A stretch of DNA of 64,000 nt from Metarhizium brunneum (lineage: Eukaryota > Ascomycota > Sordariomycetes > Hypocreales > Clavicipitaceae). The stretch lies in contig NC_089423.1 in NCBI RefSeq assembly GCF_013426205.1, positions 7,414,351 through 7,478,350 on the forward strand. The letters run 5' to 3'. Below, piece after piece: positions 46,943-58,567 of this stretch (position 1 is the stretch's first letter; each line of letters opens with the position of its first letter). Under the pieces are notes generated by a model, which saw only the letters and a program-made list of their open reading frames with translations, was not told the origin of the DNA and ran no database searches. A program made the translations under genes and the position numbers.

Positions 46943-47226
46943 TTATTTACAAGTCCGCTACTAGTAGCGTAATTCTAATCTTGAAGGCGATTAATAAAAC
47001 TATTTGCGGAGTTTAACTAGGCGGTACTAGGACACGCGTAATCTAGCAATGCCGAGGGCTGCGCGATCCACGGTATCCGTCCTTGGTTTCCGTGGTCTCC
47101 GAAAACCTAGGCTCTAGAATTAGCAAAAGTCCGCGTGAAGTTAATACTATTTACAAATCCGCTGCTAGTAGCGTAATTTTAATCTAAAAGGTAATTAATA
47201 AGATTTTATGCGGATTTTACCTAGAT
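46943..47226. repeat. Pair of about 80-bp direct repeats
   Basis: 46943-47024 and 47147-47226 are clearly related. Both contain TTTACAARTCCGCTRCTAGT, followed by AGCGTAATTYTAATCT and GATTAATAA or AATTAATAA, then TGCGGA. The differences are mostly transitions. Each copy has a small palindrome (GCTACTAGTAGC or GCTGCTAGTAGC). The pair may be the ends of a short mobile element about 280 bp long. No terminal inverted repeat was found. Confidence 0.6.
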
Positions 47227-47508
47227 TAATAATAATATTAAAAACTTATAAAAACCTACTTTTTTCCTATACTAATCAGCGTAAATATTAGCTATTTTAT
47301 AATATAAATTATTATTCCCTTTTTTATACTCGTGTGTGCAAGAAGGCAGGTAGGCTTTGCTTTAGGAAGAATATAGAGCGTAAAAAGAAAAGATAAGTAA
47401 TTAGATCTATAAACCTACGCGTTATAATTACCTCGACATAATATCAGGCACTCTAACTATGTAAGAAAGATCTAATAGTAGTATAAAATAGCCCCTATAC
47501 ATTTATAA

Positions 47509-49417
47509 TTAAGCAGAGTTGTGCTTAATCAGCTCAGCAGTAAGCTCAGCCATGGCATATAGAGTGCTAGTCAAGTGACCGCAGACTTGATAAGGAAGAA
47601 TGGAGGCATCAACCACACGGACGTTGGAGGTGCCATACACCTTTAGCTTGTTATCAACAACACCTCCCTGCTCACGGGGCATCATGGCAGCAGTTCCCAC
47701 AGGATGGAAATTCGAGCGGTCTATTAATATAAACTTTAGCTATAGCCATGACATATTTCGCTTGGTCAGGAAACTTACAGTGCCCGTCTAACAGCCATTC
47801 TTTCCATGCAGCATCAGAGGCATCATCACCGACAACGGCAGGATCGGGAATAGTCACACCCTCGACAAGCTTCCCAAGCGGTCCAGCACTAAACGAGGTG
47901 CGGATGTACTTGGCCACCGCAATCATGCTGTCTAAATCCCAGTCCAACATAAAGAAGTTGGGGTTAATAATGGGCATCGCGGTAGGGTCAGATGAGGAGA
48001 TGTGCACGTTGCCGCGAGCAAAAGGCAAAAGAGTCCAGTATTCGGAGGAGATGGCGTTATCTCCTCTGGCGCTATAGAGGATCTCAGCGATGGGGGTACG
48101 CTGCTTGAAGATAAGGTCGTACTGGACCTGAAACAGCGCCTCCAGATCTGAAGCCTTCATGATGCCGTTGCTGACCTCGGCGGTGGCTCTGGCATAATCC
48201 TTTATTTTCTTTTGCATTGAGCGCGCTAGGGAGTCAGTCTGGTTGCCGTAGATGTCGTAGACGTTGGGGTAAACGACGTGTGTGGCGCTGGTCATGTTGG
48301 CCTTGATAGCAGCGCCCGACTGGGCGTTGGTTTGATCCTGGAGGTTCTCGCCCACGGTGGGAAGATTAACCTGGACCGGAATTTTGTGCTTCTCAAGGAG
48401 GGTAGCATCACCAATACCGGACAACTCGAGGATCCCTGGCGACTTGAGGGCTCCAGCCGAGACAATAACCTCTCGGTTGGCAGACACAACCGACGTGGTT
48501 CCGTTTGCCAAAGTAACCTCGACCCCGGACGCGGTAACGTGGTCACTATTGTTAGCCTTATCCTGCCAGATAATGCGGTTGACAAAGGTGTCCACCAGAA
48601 GGTGTAGATTTTGGCGAGAGGCAACAGGCCAGTAGTAGGCGCGGGCGGCATCTTCACGCACGTTGGCTGCCACGTTGATGGTGGAGGGAAAGATGTTGAA
48701 ACCGCGCATCTTTCCGCCATTGACATCCTCAACCCAGGGGATGCCTAGACCATTCATGGTGGTATTGAGAACCCCGGTGAGGTCATTGTCGGGGATATCG
48801 AAGAAACCCACATCCAGAGGGCCGGACTTGCCGTGAACGGAAGCATTGTAGGATGCGCCCTTGGAGACCTGGCTCTGGCTGGGGATGGTTAATTTCTCAC
48901 TTTGCAAATAGTAGGGAAGCAGCTTCTTCCATGTCCAGCCCTCGTTGCCGATAGTCTGCCACGCATCAATCTGGACGTCTTCGGCACGAGTGTAGGCCAT
49001 TCCTTGATGATAAGATTAGATCGACTTGTATGCAACCTCGAAGAAACTGCTAATTAGGAAGGGGGGAGTACCGTTGATAGCACTAGTTCCAGCCACCGCT
49101 TTACCCGCTCGAAAAACCAACTCTTTATTGCCCCCATAGGTCTGGTTGACACTTTTATATTGCCAGTCGATATCCGTGCCGAACGCCAGTCCATATCCAC
49201 CAACGTCAGTGACATTGGCGTTGTTGAGCACCGATTTACCTGCCTCGATGACGAGGACGGAGACATTTCGATCTTCTGACAAGCGGTTAGCAATAACCAG
49301 GCCGCTAGTTCCACCACCAATAACAATATAGTCGTATTTGGAAGCGGTTTTGATCTGGCGGGTGGGACAGGCCAAAGTGGCAGTTAGAGTACTGAGAAGA
49401 ATAAGCGGACGAAACAT
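47509..49417 (-). CDS. Secreted GMC oxidoreductase (AA3-like)
   Basis: Three exons: 49417-49072, 49002-47779 and 47720-47509. The introns of 69 bp (GTACTC...CAAG) and 58 bp (GTAAGT...ATAG) give an undamaged 593-residue frame. The start MFRPLILLSTLTATLACPT is a signal peptide. The FAD-binding motif is YDYIVIGGGTSGLVIANRL, and the GMC signature regions RAGKAVAGTSAING and SAGALKSPGILELSGIG are present. The catalytic His is in NFHPVGTAAM, and the second active-site His is in VCGHLTSTLYAMAE. Several Asn-X-Ser/Thr sites suggest glycosylation. The enzyme would oxidise an alcohol or sugar outside the cell with oxygen or a quinone as acceptor. The substrate (aryl alcohol, glucose, other) cannot be told from sequence. 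Confidence 0.9.
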
Positions 49418-50215
49418 GGTAAAAGATAGTAAGAATGATATTTGTTGGGAAACAAATACTATTGCTTCCCCCGTGCGGTTTTATTTTATATCCCCAAGAT
49501 TACTAAACCCATCTTAAACTATGAATTGCTGAATTTGTCAGAACCAGTCAGCAACAGACTCCTTCTATCTAGAGTCTTCCTGCCAGTGGAGACTGTCATG
49601 CCATTAACATAAAAGTCGGACGCAATTGCATGAAACACAATCTATGAGCCGGCAATTTTCCAATCGCCCCAGCTACATCGGTCCGATTTTCTTGGCGATC
49701 GACGCGTCACCCAGCCTCAGCAAGTCTCTCCGATAAATTGCAGGATCAGGAGAAGCAGGGGCTAGGCCTGTATCAGGGATATTCGCCTCCACCTGACTAA
49801 ACTTTTGTCAGATGACCCGCAACCTTCCATCGAATGAATTCTGACTTCTAGCTTGTAGCATAATGTAGATTAACTGCGATAGGAAAGTGTCAACAGGCAT
49901 CGATAGGTGCCGAGATCCACAACCTCTTATCTGCGGAAATATCCAAAAATCGCTCAACATCACGAGCCTTGTACTGTGAAACCCCGAAAAGCTATAACCC
50001 AACAGGGCCTTTAAAGATAATTGCGAACTCTCGTATGAAAAGCCTCGCCGATAGATACAGGGCCTGAAATTATAGTCCAGACACGCCTTGGAACTCGGTT
50101 TAATATCCGCTTTAAATTAGTCCCAGCTCGTCTACTTTACTCGGGTCTGGTCTATCTTGCAACGATCTGGCCCAAGGATTTGAAACTAAAGAAACTATTA
50201 TATATTATTGCTCGC
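49418..50215. other. Spacer upstream of the GMC gene
   Basis: 0.8 kb containing the GMC promoter at its left end. No gene seen. Confidence 0.35.
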
Positions 50216-50698
50216 CTAGATTAAAGCCGGGACAGTATGCTTGCAAACCCCTTTCGGATCAACCTCTGCTTTAATCCTTTTTAGTTCAGCCAAATTATCA
50301 CCGTATATTTTGTCCAGGTCTAGGAACTCCGGGGCCGTGAGCGGGAGATATGTCCCTCTCATGGAGTTCTTGCTGGCGAAGAAACGATTTCGAGCCTCAA
50401 TAGCCCATCTCGCTGCTTTTTTAGACGATTCATCATCGCTTCCATAGTCCAATATCTCAAGCATAATATGTGGCTTCCGGTAGGGAAGGACAGAGGCGGG
50501 AACATCATCCGAGCAGGAGGGGCTATCAGCGCGAAGAATATGCATGTTTATACCACCGGTACATCCGGCTGGAACAGTGGCAGCTGATTCAGCCAGAACC
50601 TTTAAGAAAAACACGGCCAATGCACTACCAATTTTGGTGGTTTCTGACGCGGAAACAGGCGGGCAATTTGCCAAGGATCCAACGCCGCTTTGAGCCAT
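50216..50698 (-). pseudogene. C-terminal fragment of a FAD-linked (BBE-like) oxidoreductase
   Basis: 160 codons end with GTYLPLTAPEFLDLDKIYGD, followed by NLAELKRIKAEVDPKGV and KHTVP. That is the C-terminal BBE segment of fungal FAD-linked oxidoreductases. The FAD-binding domain, including the GGGHG region, is not found upstream (50700-51434). It is a remnant. The fragment at 29450-29825 carries the complementary N-terminal motifs, so both could derive from one split gene or from two paralogues. Confidence 0.75.
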
Positions 50699-51434
50699 GC
50701 AACTTGGCCCATTGGCTGACCGTGTTGGTCCATGTTCAGCGAGGTACTATATGGTACTCACTCCTCATTGGACAGGATTAAGACACTGGCAGCTGAGTGT
50801 GTTGGTCAATTTATTAGAACTTTGAACCAAGTTCTATAGCGTGTCTATACAACATGGTGCAGGGGCATTATTCCAGCTAAGTGTGCGATTCCTGGTTATC
50901 CTTCCTAGTCATTGTTGATGCTTGGCCGAAGGACTTCGACATGCCTCTGTGGCTTTCTACAAGCCTTGAAATTAGTTAGAAAATAGTGTAAGCAAAGCTC
51001 AGAGAGGACCAATAGAGTAAACAGTTCTGCAACATCTTTTCCATCACGATGACTTTTCAATCCCCGTCGGCGAGCGGCCAAGTTCAAGTAACGAGCTGGA
51101 CCTGCGTCTGTGCTAATAGGATATATGTGCAGCAGGCTATCTATAGTAGGTTTAGCAAAAGGGTTGTTGAGGAGATGCAGAAGTTTCGCGTTGGAAATAG
51201 CTGTGATGGCACTATTACCCATGCCCCCTGAGCATTACTATCAACATGAATGAAGAACCTTCTAAAGAATAGAGGAATAATAATGATACTTTTGCCAAGA
51301 ATCTTAATTAATAGCGAGTCTTATAACGTGAAAAACAGCGCTGGATGGGCAGACGTTTCTATAGCCAACTCCCATGTTGTCCTTCAGCCATCTCAATTGT
51401 CCCGCTAGTCTAAGGATAGATTGACTCAACTGTT
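50699..51434. other. Spacer
   Basis: 0.7 kb with no supported gene. A 105-codon minus-strand ORF at 50905-51222 has no motif. Confidence 0.35.
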
Positions 51435-54400
51435 CTATGTAGTAGCCGTAACGGCATAGGTGGGTGCAACAAAGTCCAGTATGCCCTCCTCGCCGCGAGT
51501 GTAAGGATCTAGATACACTCTACACTCTGGTCGGTGTCCCGCTCCATCTTCCAATGCATCCAAGCCCGAAATGCGCAGAATGACGTAGACCTCTGACGGC
51601 GTCGCCGAGGTAACCCGCAGCTTCTTTGCCTGGTCCGTGTTAGCCCAAAAGTCGGCGGAGTTGCTCCATGACTTGACAAACCTACCAACTTGTACTGACC
51701 GCCACTCAAATAGAAGGTGGTACTGGGATCCCGGCTCGTTGTGCTTTTGACTTCTAGTCGATATATGGGCATATTACCATTGTCACAAACCGTGGACAGC
51801 CACACGGGTGTGTCGTACGGGTGCTGCATCTGTAGGAAGTGGCTGGTGAGCGCGCCCTGAGTATCCTTATAGGTAAAATCTGACACTTCGCGGCCGAAGG
51901 CCGGGAAGCCAGCCCGAGAGCGCAGCGAGCTGGTCCAGTTGTCCTCGCCCGTGAAGTCGGGTAGTTCGAGCGTATCGTGTAGCAAGGTGTATACCTCGAC
52001 CAGCGTGAGCTTCTGACCTGGACAGATGTAGCAAATCACGGCGCCCAGGGAACTTACAAACTGTTCTCCCAGAAAGCCGACTTCAAAGTCACGGGCCATT
52101 TCCTCGTCATTACGATTCGGAATCAGCACTGTTCGTCGGCGCCGGTAAGGATCGACCGGGACCGGCATCGATACCGGAGCAGGCCCAGCGGCCTCGAGAG
52201 TCTCCCTCAACATGCTCAAGTTAAAAGCGCCTCCACTGCTCCCAGACTGACTGTTTGACCTCTCGGGTCGATACGATGTAGGATTCGCGTTTTGGGCGAA
52301 GGTTTGAAGCCGCTCCATGTTCCGCCTCCGGTTATATATGTTGTAAAGACCAGCGGCTGTACGACGGGATGTGACTGGTCGCTCAGTCGGGCTCTCATGT
52401 GCAGGTTCATGCAGAGGATCCTGCGAGTCAGGCCTGGGAGTGATCGGTCTAAAGCTAGATCGATGATGCACATTTGATCGTTGAGTCGTATGCGTAGCCC
52501 TGGATGCTGCAGAAGCACTCGTATACTCGATAACGGCCGACCTTGCAGAATCCGGGCTAACACTGCTGGCAGACGTCGTCGATGCATCTTCAGTATCATT
52601 ACCAGAGCTGTCATCGCTCTGGATCTGCCAGTCTTCGTTAAGGAGTTGTGCCACCAAAGTATCTTTGTCATCGTCTGAGGCATCCCCGCCAGTGATGCCT
52701 CTTTTAATTAGCAAGGCCTCCAACGAGGCGGGTGGCACCTGCAGGATGGCATGAAGATCTGAGAGATCGGCTGGTTCAAGCTTTAATGCTTCCACAAGCT
52801 GTTTTGGAACGTCTGTTATGAGCGCACAGGAGCGCACATGCTTGTTTGTGGAGACGTAAATATCCAGCTTGGGAGTCTTGCCTACTCCAATACTAACCTT
52901 TACACTGGAACCTCCTCCGCTCTTCGTCACGGTAGTGTCTTCCAATGTATAGTGCGTCTTTATGTCTTCACTCATCCAGACTTCAACATTTTCTAGGAGC
53001 GGCCGAAGCTCGTAGGGTGACTCGCACTCGGCATACTCAAAGTACCTATACTAGGGTAAGCAATCAAGACGCGGCGTCCAATCGGACGTCTAGTGGGAGG
53101 ACGAAATTAAGTACTTTACAAGTGCATCTGCACGAAGTCGGAAGTCTTGCATAAGGTCATGATGGTGTTCTAGGGGTTCGCGAAATTCTATCTCTGTAGA
53201 AACTTTCTCGGAAAGAAACGAGTCGCAACCTCGATTACAAAGCAAATCTGCAAGCTTTCTCGAGGCGTTAAAGTCGAAGTCGAGAAAGGTGTGGGTTTTA
53301 GTAAAGATGTCAAACAGATCCTGCCGGTCGTTAACGTAGAAACTTCCCATCGAGCAAAGGTCATGCAAACACGTTGGCGTTCGGCACGGCCAGCAGTCTT
53401 TGCCATCCAGTCGTTCTAGCACCCTACCATTCGGCCGCAGGCGAGCAATTTCCTGCAACAGCTCCTTAACGTGCTGATATCCGTCTTTGTCTTCCATGTC
53501 CATTGCTGGTTCTAGCAGTTCAGTGACTAGCATATCCATGGTTGCATTCGGCACTTCCAAGGCGTCTCGGAAGAGACCGCGATACTGATTCAACGAAGGC
53601 ATGAGGGCATGCTTGTACCGCAGAACCGACCTGGTCCAGATGCAGTCCTCGATTGAAACCCATTGGCTATTTTGGTCGTTCATACCGCGGAGAAAAACGA
53701 GGGGTCTCTTCTTGAAAGCCTTTCTGTCCAAACGGTTAGCTACTTGGCGCATTCTGGGCGTGGACGCATGCCTTATCCTTTCTGGCCAGCTGCGCCGGCA
53801 GCTTTCAACTCTCTCGTAGAGTCGATACACTCGCTTCGGAGCATCGCGCTTCGTTTCCTGCATCAGTGCCAAGTCGGCGAGGAGTTCGCGGATGCCAGCG
53901 TTTGGGAGTTTGAGAAGTTTGGTGAAGAAGGCTTTTGCCATGGGCGCATGGTTCTCTATGGTGCTACGAATGGACATCTTGCTCTCCAGCTCGAGTCCAT
54001 TCTGCGAAAACTCATCATCGTCCCACACGCACTGAGCTGGCGTTTTCCACTCGAGGGCAGACCCCGATGAAGGCACGGCGATGCAGGCCGTCTTGTCATC
54101 GACGTTGAACCTGTTCTTTCTGAGCAACAACAACAACATCCAATGTGCTGCACTGTACTCACGTGTCTGCGTGGTAGTTTTGCAGAAACACATACGCTTC
54201 AGCAACATCTGCCATTGTCGTCGACTCGTTATTCCGAAGCGTTTCGAGGTATTCTAGAGTTTCAGCACACGTAGCGTCTGGTACTTCTAAGATTTCTCGA
54301 AACAGCCGGTCTAGTCCATGGCCGTAGACTGGGTACAAGGCAGGCTTGGACAAGAGGTTCTTGGGCCCATGCCACACACAGCTCTTCAGGCGCTTATACT

Positions 54401-57230
54401 CGTCGTTTGGGAGATTTACAAGTTGATTACCAAACGCTTTCCTGAGGACTGTCAGCATCATCACTCAGCTTCAGGTTGCCAAGCATCTACGACAAAGACG
54501 GCCATCAAATACCCGTGTACACTTACTTGACCTTCTTCTTGTCGGTAGGCGAGAAAGCTCGCGACTGGATCGCCAGGTAAAGCTGTCGTGACTTGTCAAC
54601 ATCTTTGTGGTTGTTGAAGCCGGGCTGGTTGAGTATCCACAAGTAAAAGTCGAGTCCTTGATCCAGTCCGACACCCAAGACTGATAAGAATTTCCAATTC
54701 TCCGGGTCCCCACTAGGCAAAGTCAGAAAGTGACAGCAATCGGCATCACCAAACGCTCCTGTCTTCTCTACAAGAGTGGGCAAGGGGATGTAGGTTTTGC
54801 GCAAAGGAACTCGACATTCCGGTCTGCACATGAATTTATGACTTGCTAGTGTTAGATTTGCCGCGTTCGTCAAGTTCTCTTTGTAACAGTCCCAGTACTG
54901 ATACAAGATAGACAAGATCTGATTGCTCTTTCTTTTCAGCAACCATTTGAAATCCCTGTGCAGCCCAGAAGCGACATTGAAGCGAGGGACCAACGCCACA
55001 CCGGCTGTATCTGCCAGCCATTCTGCCAGCTTTTCTCTATCAGAAGAACCGAATTCTTCAAAGTAGCGGCTGTCTAGAAAGTATGCCTCGCTGTAACCGG
55101 AGAAAAGTTGTTGTAGCTCGCCACTAATGGAAGTGTCGACATATGTCGAAGTACCTCTTCGCAAGTCCTCGCTATTAGAGCACACAAAGTATACCTTGTC
55201 CATGTCACCTGGTCGCAGGTGCTCCTGCATCCTGTAGAGGTACTTGAGCTGAGCGATGAGATGAATAGGCTTTGCCAACCTAAAGTCGATGTGGTAGTTG
55301 ATGATCCGCTCGACTACATTAGGGGCATCACAATCCTTTACCCCAAGGAGTCCAAAGAGCTTTCTCCTCTTGGGGCAAGTGCAAGCTTCTGCGTCGACCA
55401 GGGATAGTGGCAGTCCAGGGGGGATGGTCGTGCCCAAGCTTGACGGAAAGTAGATTGGTTCACATTCAGAAGGGGGACACCTCCAGGTACCATCGGCCAG
55501 AGGAATCAGGGGAATGGTTCTCAAGTCTCTGGCATACTTTGTATGATCCAAGGGCTCCTGTGGCCCGAGAATCACCTTGGCGAGATCCGAGTACCACACC
55601 TTGCTTCGCCCCCTAATGTGAAGCAAGCTTTCATCGTGGAGCTCTTGGAGCCTGTGGCACACCCATCGCCAGTTAGGGGCAGAGACGCCCAGAGACAAAA
55701 GCGCTTCGCGGACTGGTTCGGGATAATCGGGGGAGACGTAGTCGCACATCTGCCCAAACATCGGCTCACCATTGCTGTCATGCGCCCAGTCCAAGAACAT
55801 TAGGTGTTTTGGCTTTCTGACACTACCGGTTCGGTCCTTGATGACGATCGCTCCACGAAGGTGCTTCTTTATCCTTTCCGTTATGCTGCGCCAGTACGCA
55901 CTCAGGCCACTGGTGTCGTTATGAAGGTAAAGTGGCCATCTTTTTGATAGCTCGTCCAATTTGGCGTCTCCTCCGTTGAACTTGCCAATGGCTGCTTCAA
56001 AGGCCCGGGGAATCGCGTGTGCAATGTTTTTGTTCCAGGAGCTGTCTTCGTCGACTGATTGCCGATTCGACGTTGTGAGGAAATCTGCCTGAATGACAAA
56101 CTGTGCACGGCGTTAGCAGGAGCCGTCGAGTGAGTGACCAAGATATTACGCACCCTGAAGCCAAAATTGCCGAGAGGCAAATATGCAAATACAAAGTTTG
56201 TCTTCTGTATCAACGGCACGTACTTGCGTGACTTATTCTTCACAGGAAATGCCAGCACAATGTCGGTATTTGTAATGCCTCGACGTTGTGTCTCGGTCCC
56301 GTCACAATCAATAGTAAATGGGTGTTTGTACAGGTTGCGTCTTGTGTCGGCATCTTCGTCTTTGAGCGATACAAAGCCAGAATTGGGTGTCCAATTGGCG
56401 CGATGAAAACGTTTTGAGATGGCCGGTACGCCATCCGAGGAGGAAGTGAAGAGCCTGAGATGGATTCGTTCTATCTGCCGTAGGAACAGAAGGAGGCCAG
56501 GGTCAATGGCCTCAACGTCGTTTTGGAGCGCAGTTGAAAAGTCTGTCGTCGGGTCACAGATGCGATCCAGGATGATGGTCGTCTGATGATTTTCTTGGTG
56601 ACGGTCAAAGAAGCCTTGATCCCACTGCGGCGTAATCATGCCCAGTTCTCTCGTCTGGTCTAATTGGAAGTAGTAAGGCGGAGAGCGTATGTGCGCCCGC
56701 TTGGCGAGCTTGAAGACGGACTTGAAGCCAATTCCCTTTTCGCCCGTGTATCCTCGGCCAGGCGTTTTGGAACTTCGGCCCGTCCGACACAGTGCCAGAA
56801 TGTTGTCTCTGGAGAAACCTTCTTCATTGCATTCTATCTTGACATGCTTGGGAAAGACGGTGATGAAGACTGTTGGCGTTTCGTCCTTGGTATACTTGGT
56901 GTCGTCGGCATTCTGAATTACTTCCATCAGGAACCGGGCTCGGTTCGTATACAGGTCGGTTGATATGCTATAAAGGAGTCATTTTCCATTACATGGCGAG
57001 CGTCATGGAGGGCCGCGGAGGAGCTCTCACATTCTCAGTGCCTTTGCCAGGTCTTGACGGATCTCCTCGCCCCCTTGAATCGCTTGCAGCATTCCCTTGC
57101 GGCCATTTTTTGCCTCCTCTTCTGCCTCTCGCCTGAATGCGTCTGTAAAGGTTCCCTTGCGCCCCGCTAGCTCCTCGATGAATGCGCGGGCGTCCTCTGT
57201 AATAGATACGACGTCTGAAATTTCACCCAT
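51435..57230 (-). CDS. Sacsin/NO VEIN-like protein: GHKL ATPase domain plus C-terminal DUF3883
   Basis: Seven exons: 57230-57031, 56967-56154, 56100-54527, 54441-54163, 54119-53115, 53045-51686 and 51629-51435. Every junction keeps frame, and together they encode 1,808 residues. ATPase domain: N box FLMEVIQNADD (Asn86) and lid/G box GYTGEKGIGFKS (about 139-150), followed by FVIQADFLTTS. This is the sacsin-type histidine-kinase-like ATPase. A long middle region contains TPAQCVWDDDEFSQ and repeated predicted helical segments. A Ser-rich low-complexity stretch lies near residues 1480-1560. The C-terminal NOV/DUF3883 domain has GFLGEQFV (about 1619) and YRLEVKSTT (about 1718), and the protein ends with LDPYTRGEEG. 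The GE...E-x-K pattern resembles PD-(D/E)XK nucleases. Such proteins could couple ATP-driven clamping to nucleic-acid or protein quality control. The function in fungi is unclear. Confidence 0.87.
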
Positions 57231-57740
57231 GTCGCTGCAAAGAAGATATTGGAGGAACGGACTAGTCTACAGAGCAGCCTCAGCTGTTTTGTTTAGAGGT
57301 TGCGGAGGCGGGGAGTCTTTGTCACAAATACGATTGACCAACATTGAAGCGCGGATGGGCGGAGTAGTAGGCAAGGAGTATCTGAAGCCAGGACTCCCAA
57401 AAATAGGTTGTCACTCAAAGAAGCCAATCAGGCAGGGACAATATGTTGACACTCCTGCAACATGAGACGAGACAAGGTACCAGTCCCCAGTCATGGAAGT
57501 CTGACCGAGGCTGAAATCATAGAGAATAAGGGCTGTGGACAGCAGCGATTGGCGTGAATGCGCAGCCCTCATCTCGCAAGTGTCTCATACGTCGCGGGTG
57601 GCCAACTCTTGACTGGATTCGGTTGTCCCAGCTAGGGCCGAGCCGCGCGGGGTTGACCGGGTTTGTTCCAGCCCCGTGGAGAGACCAGGCGGCAAGTAGT
57701 GGCGTCAGTAAATGACACCTGGGCTGGCATCTCCACGGCC
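57231..57740. promoter_or_regulatory. Upstream region of the NO VEIN-like gene
   Basis: About 0.5 kb of normal composition between the start codon at 57230 and the abrupt onset of the AT-rich block near 57750. It presumably carries the promoter. No specific site can be named. Confidence 0.4.
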
Positions 57741-57744
57741 TCAA

Positions 57745-58440
57745 CTTCCAGGTGTAATTTTATTTATATAAATTATAATTTCTTTTATAATTTAAATATA
57801 ATAATTACTTTAACTATTAATTTATTATTTACTTTACTTATATTATTTTATAGCTTTTATAGCCGGCTTAACTTATAGCTTGCTTCCTGTATATAATTAA
57901 GTTATAATAGTATATTTAACACGTTATAATACGTGTATAAATAGTCTACTTTTCTAGTCTCTTATTATTTTTAGCCTAGTATAACCTAATATTATTTTAG
58001 ATTTTATACTTATATAATACTTATATTATATTATTAGTCTTATAAGGGATTTACTATTACTAGTAATAATATATAAACTTAAATATATTAATAGAGCTAA
58101 AAAAAAAGAAAGCTATTAACTATATATAGCCTAATATTATAGCCTTTATAATTAGTATTATTACCCTGAGTAACTCTTATTACGAACCGCTCTACTACCC
58201 GGCTAGTTGTACCGGGGCGGAATAATATTAATCCAACTAATCAGGGTGGTTACAGGCCAGAGCAGATTAATCTGACCGAACAATGCCACATTGTGGGCCA
58301 ATAATTATCATAATATATATATATAATTTTATTTAACTATAAAGCGAAACAATTAAAAATTAATAAATTAAGTATAACTCGCAGTGGAATAATACAAGCA
58401 AACCAACACTCGAAAAGTCCCTACCAGGTCGTAACATGAA
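57745..58440. repeat. AT-rich, RIP-like block holding an LTR copy
   Basis: Composition switches within a few bases at about 57755 to TA-rich sequence and recovers near 58380-58440. The solo LTR at 58032-58315 lies inside it. The block separates the promoters or ends of two large intact genes. No ORF of interest. Confidence 0.75.
58032..58315 (-). mobile_element. Second, RIP-decayed copy of the solo LTR
   Basis: It aligns over its whole length with 26934-27215 in the same orientation. The minus strand starts TATTATGATAATTATTGGCC in place of TGTTGTGATAATTATTGGCC. Anchor words include AATATTAATCCAACTAATCA and GGGTGGTTACAGGCC. Differences are mostly C-to-T and G-to-A and spoil the terminal TG/CA. 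The flanks TATAT (58027-58031) and TATAT (58316-58320) match, which is weak evidence in AT-rich DNA but fits a 5-bp duplication. Confidence 0.82.
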
Positions 58441-58567
58441 ATTTCACCAAGTAAAATAGCACCTTAAAACGCGGCACTTTCCACCCCGGTCAAGGTCTTC
58501 TCCCATGTGGTTTGAAGTTACCAGCCCGGCTCAACCATATTCTATTGCCAAAGCAAATATCTTGTGC

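Noticed and set aside
45670..49417. Gal80-like plus GMC oxidoreductase as a sugar-regulation module
   Set aside because: The only evidence is adjacency in the same direction; neither has a partner gene that would define a galactose or sugar locus.
51630..51685. Apparent frameshift at the end of the DUF3883 domain
   Set aside because: The out-of-frame stretch is a normal 56-bp intron (GTAGGT donor, CTAAC branch, CAG acceptor); the joined frame runs to a stop at 51435.
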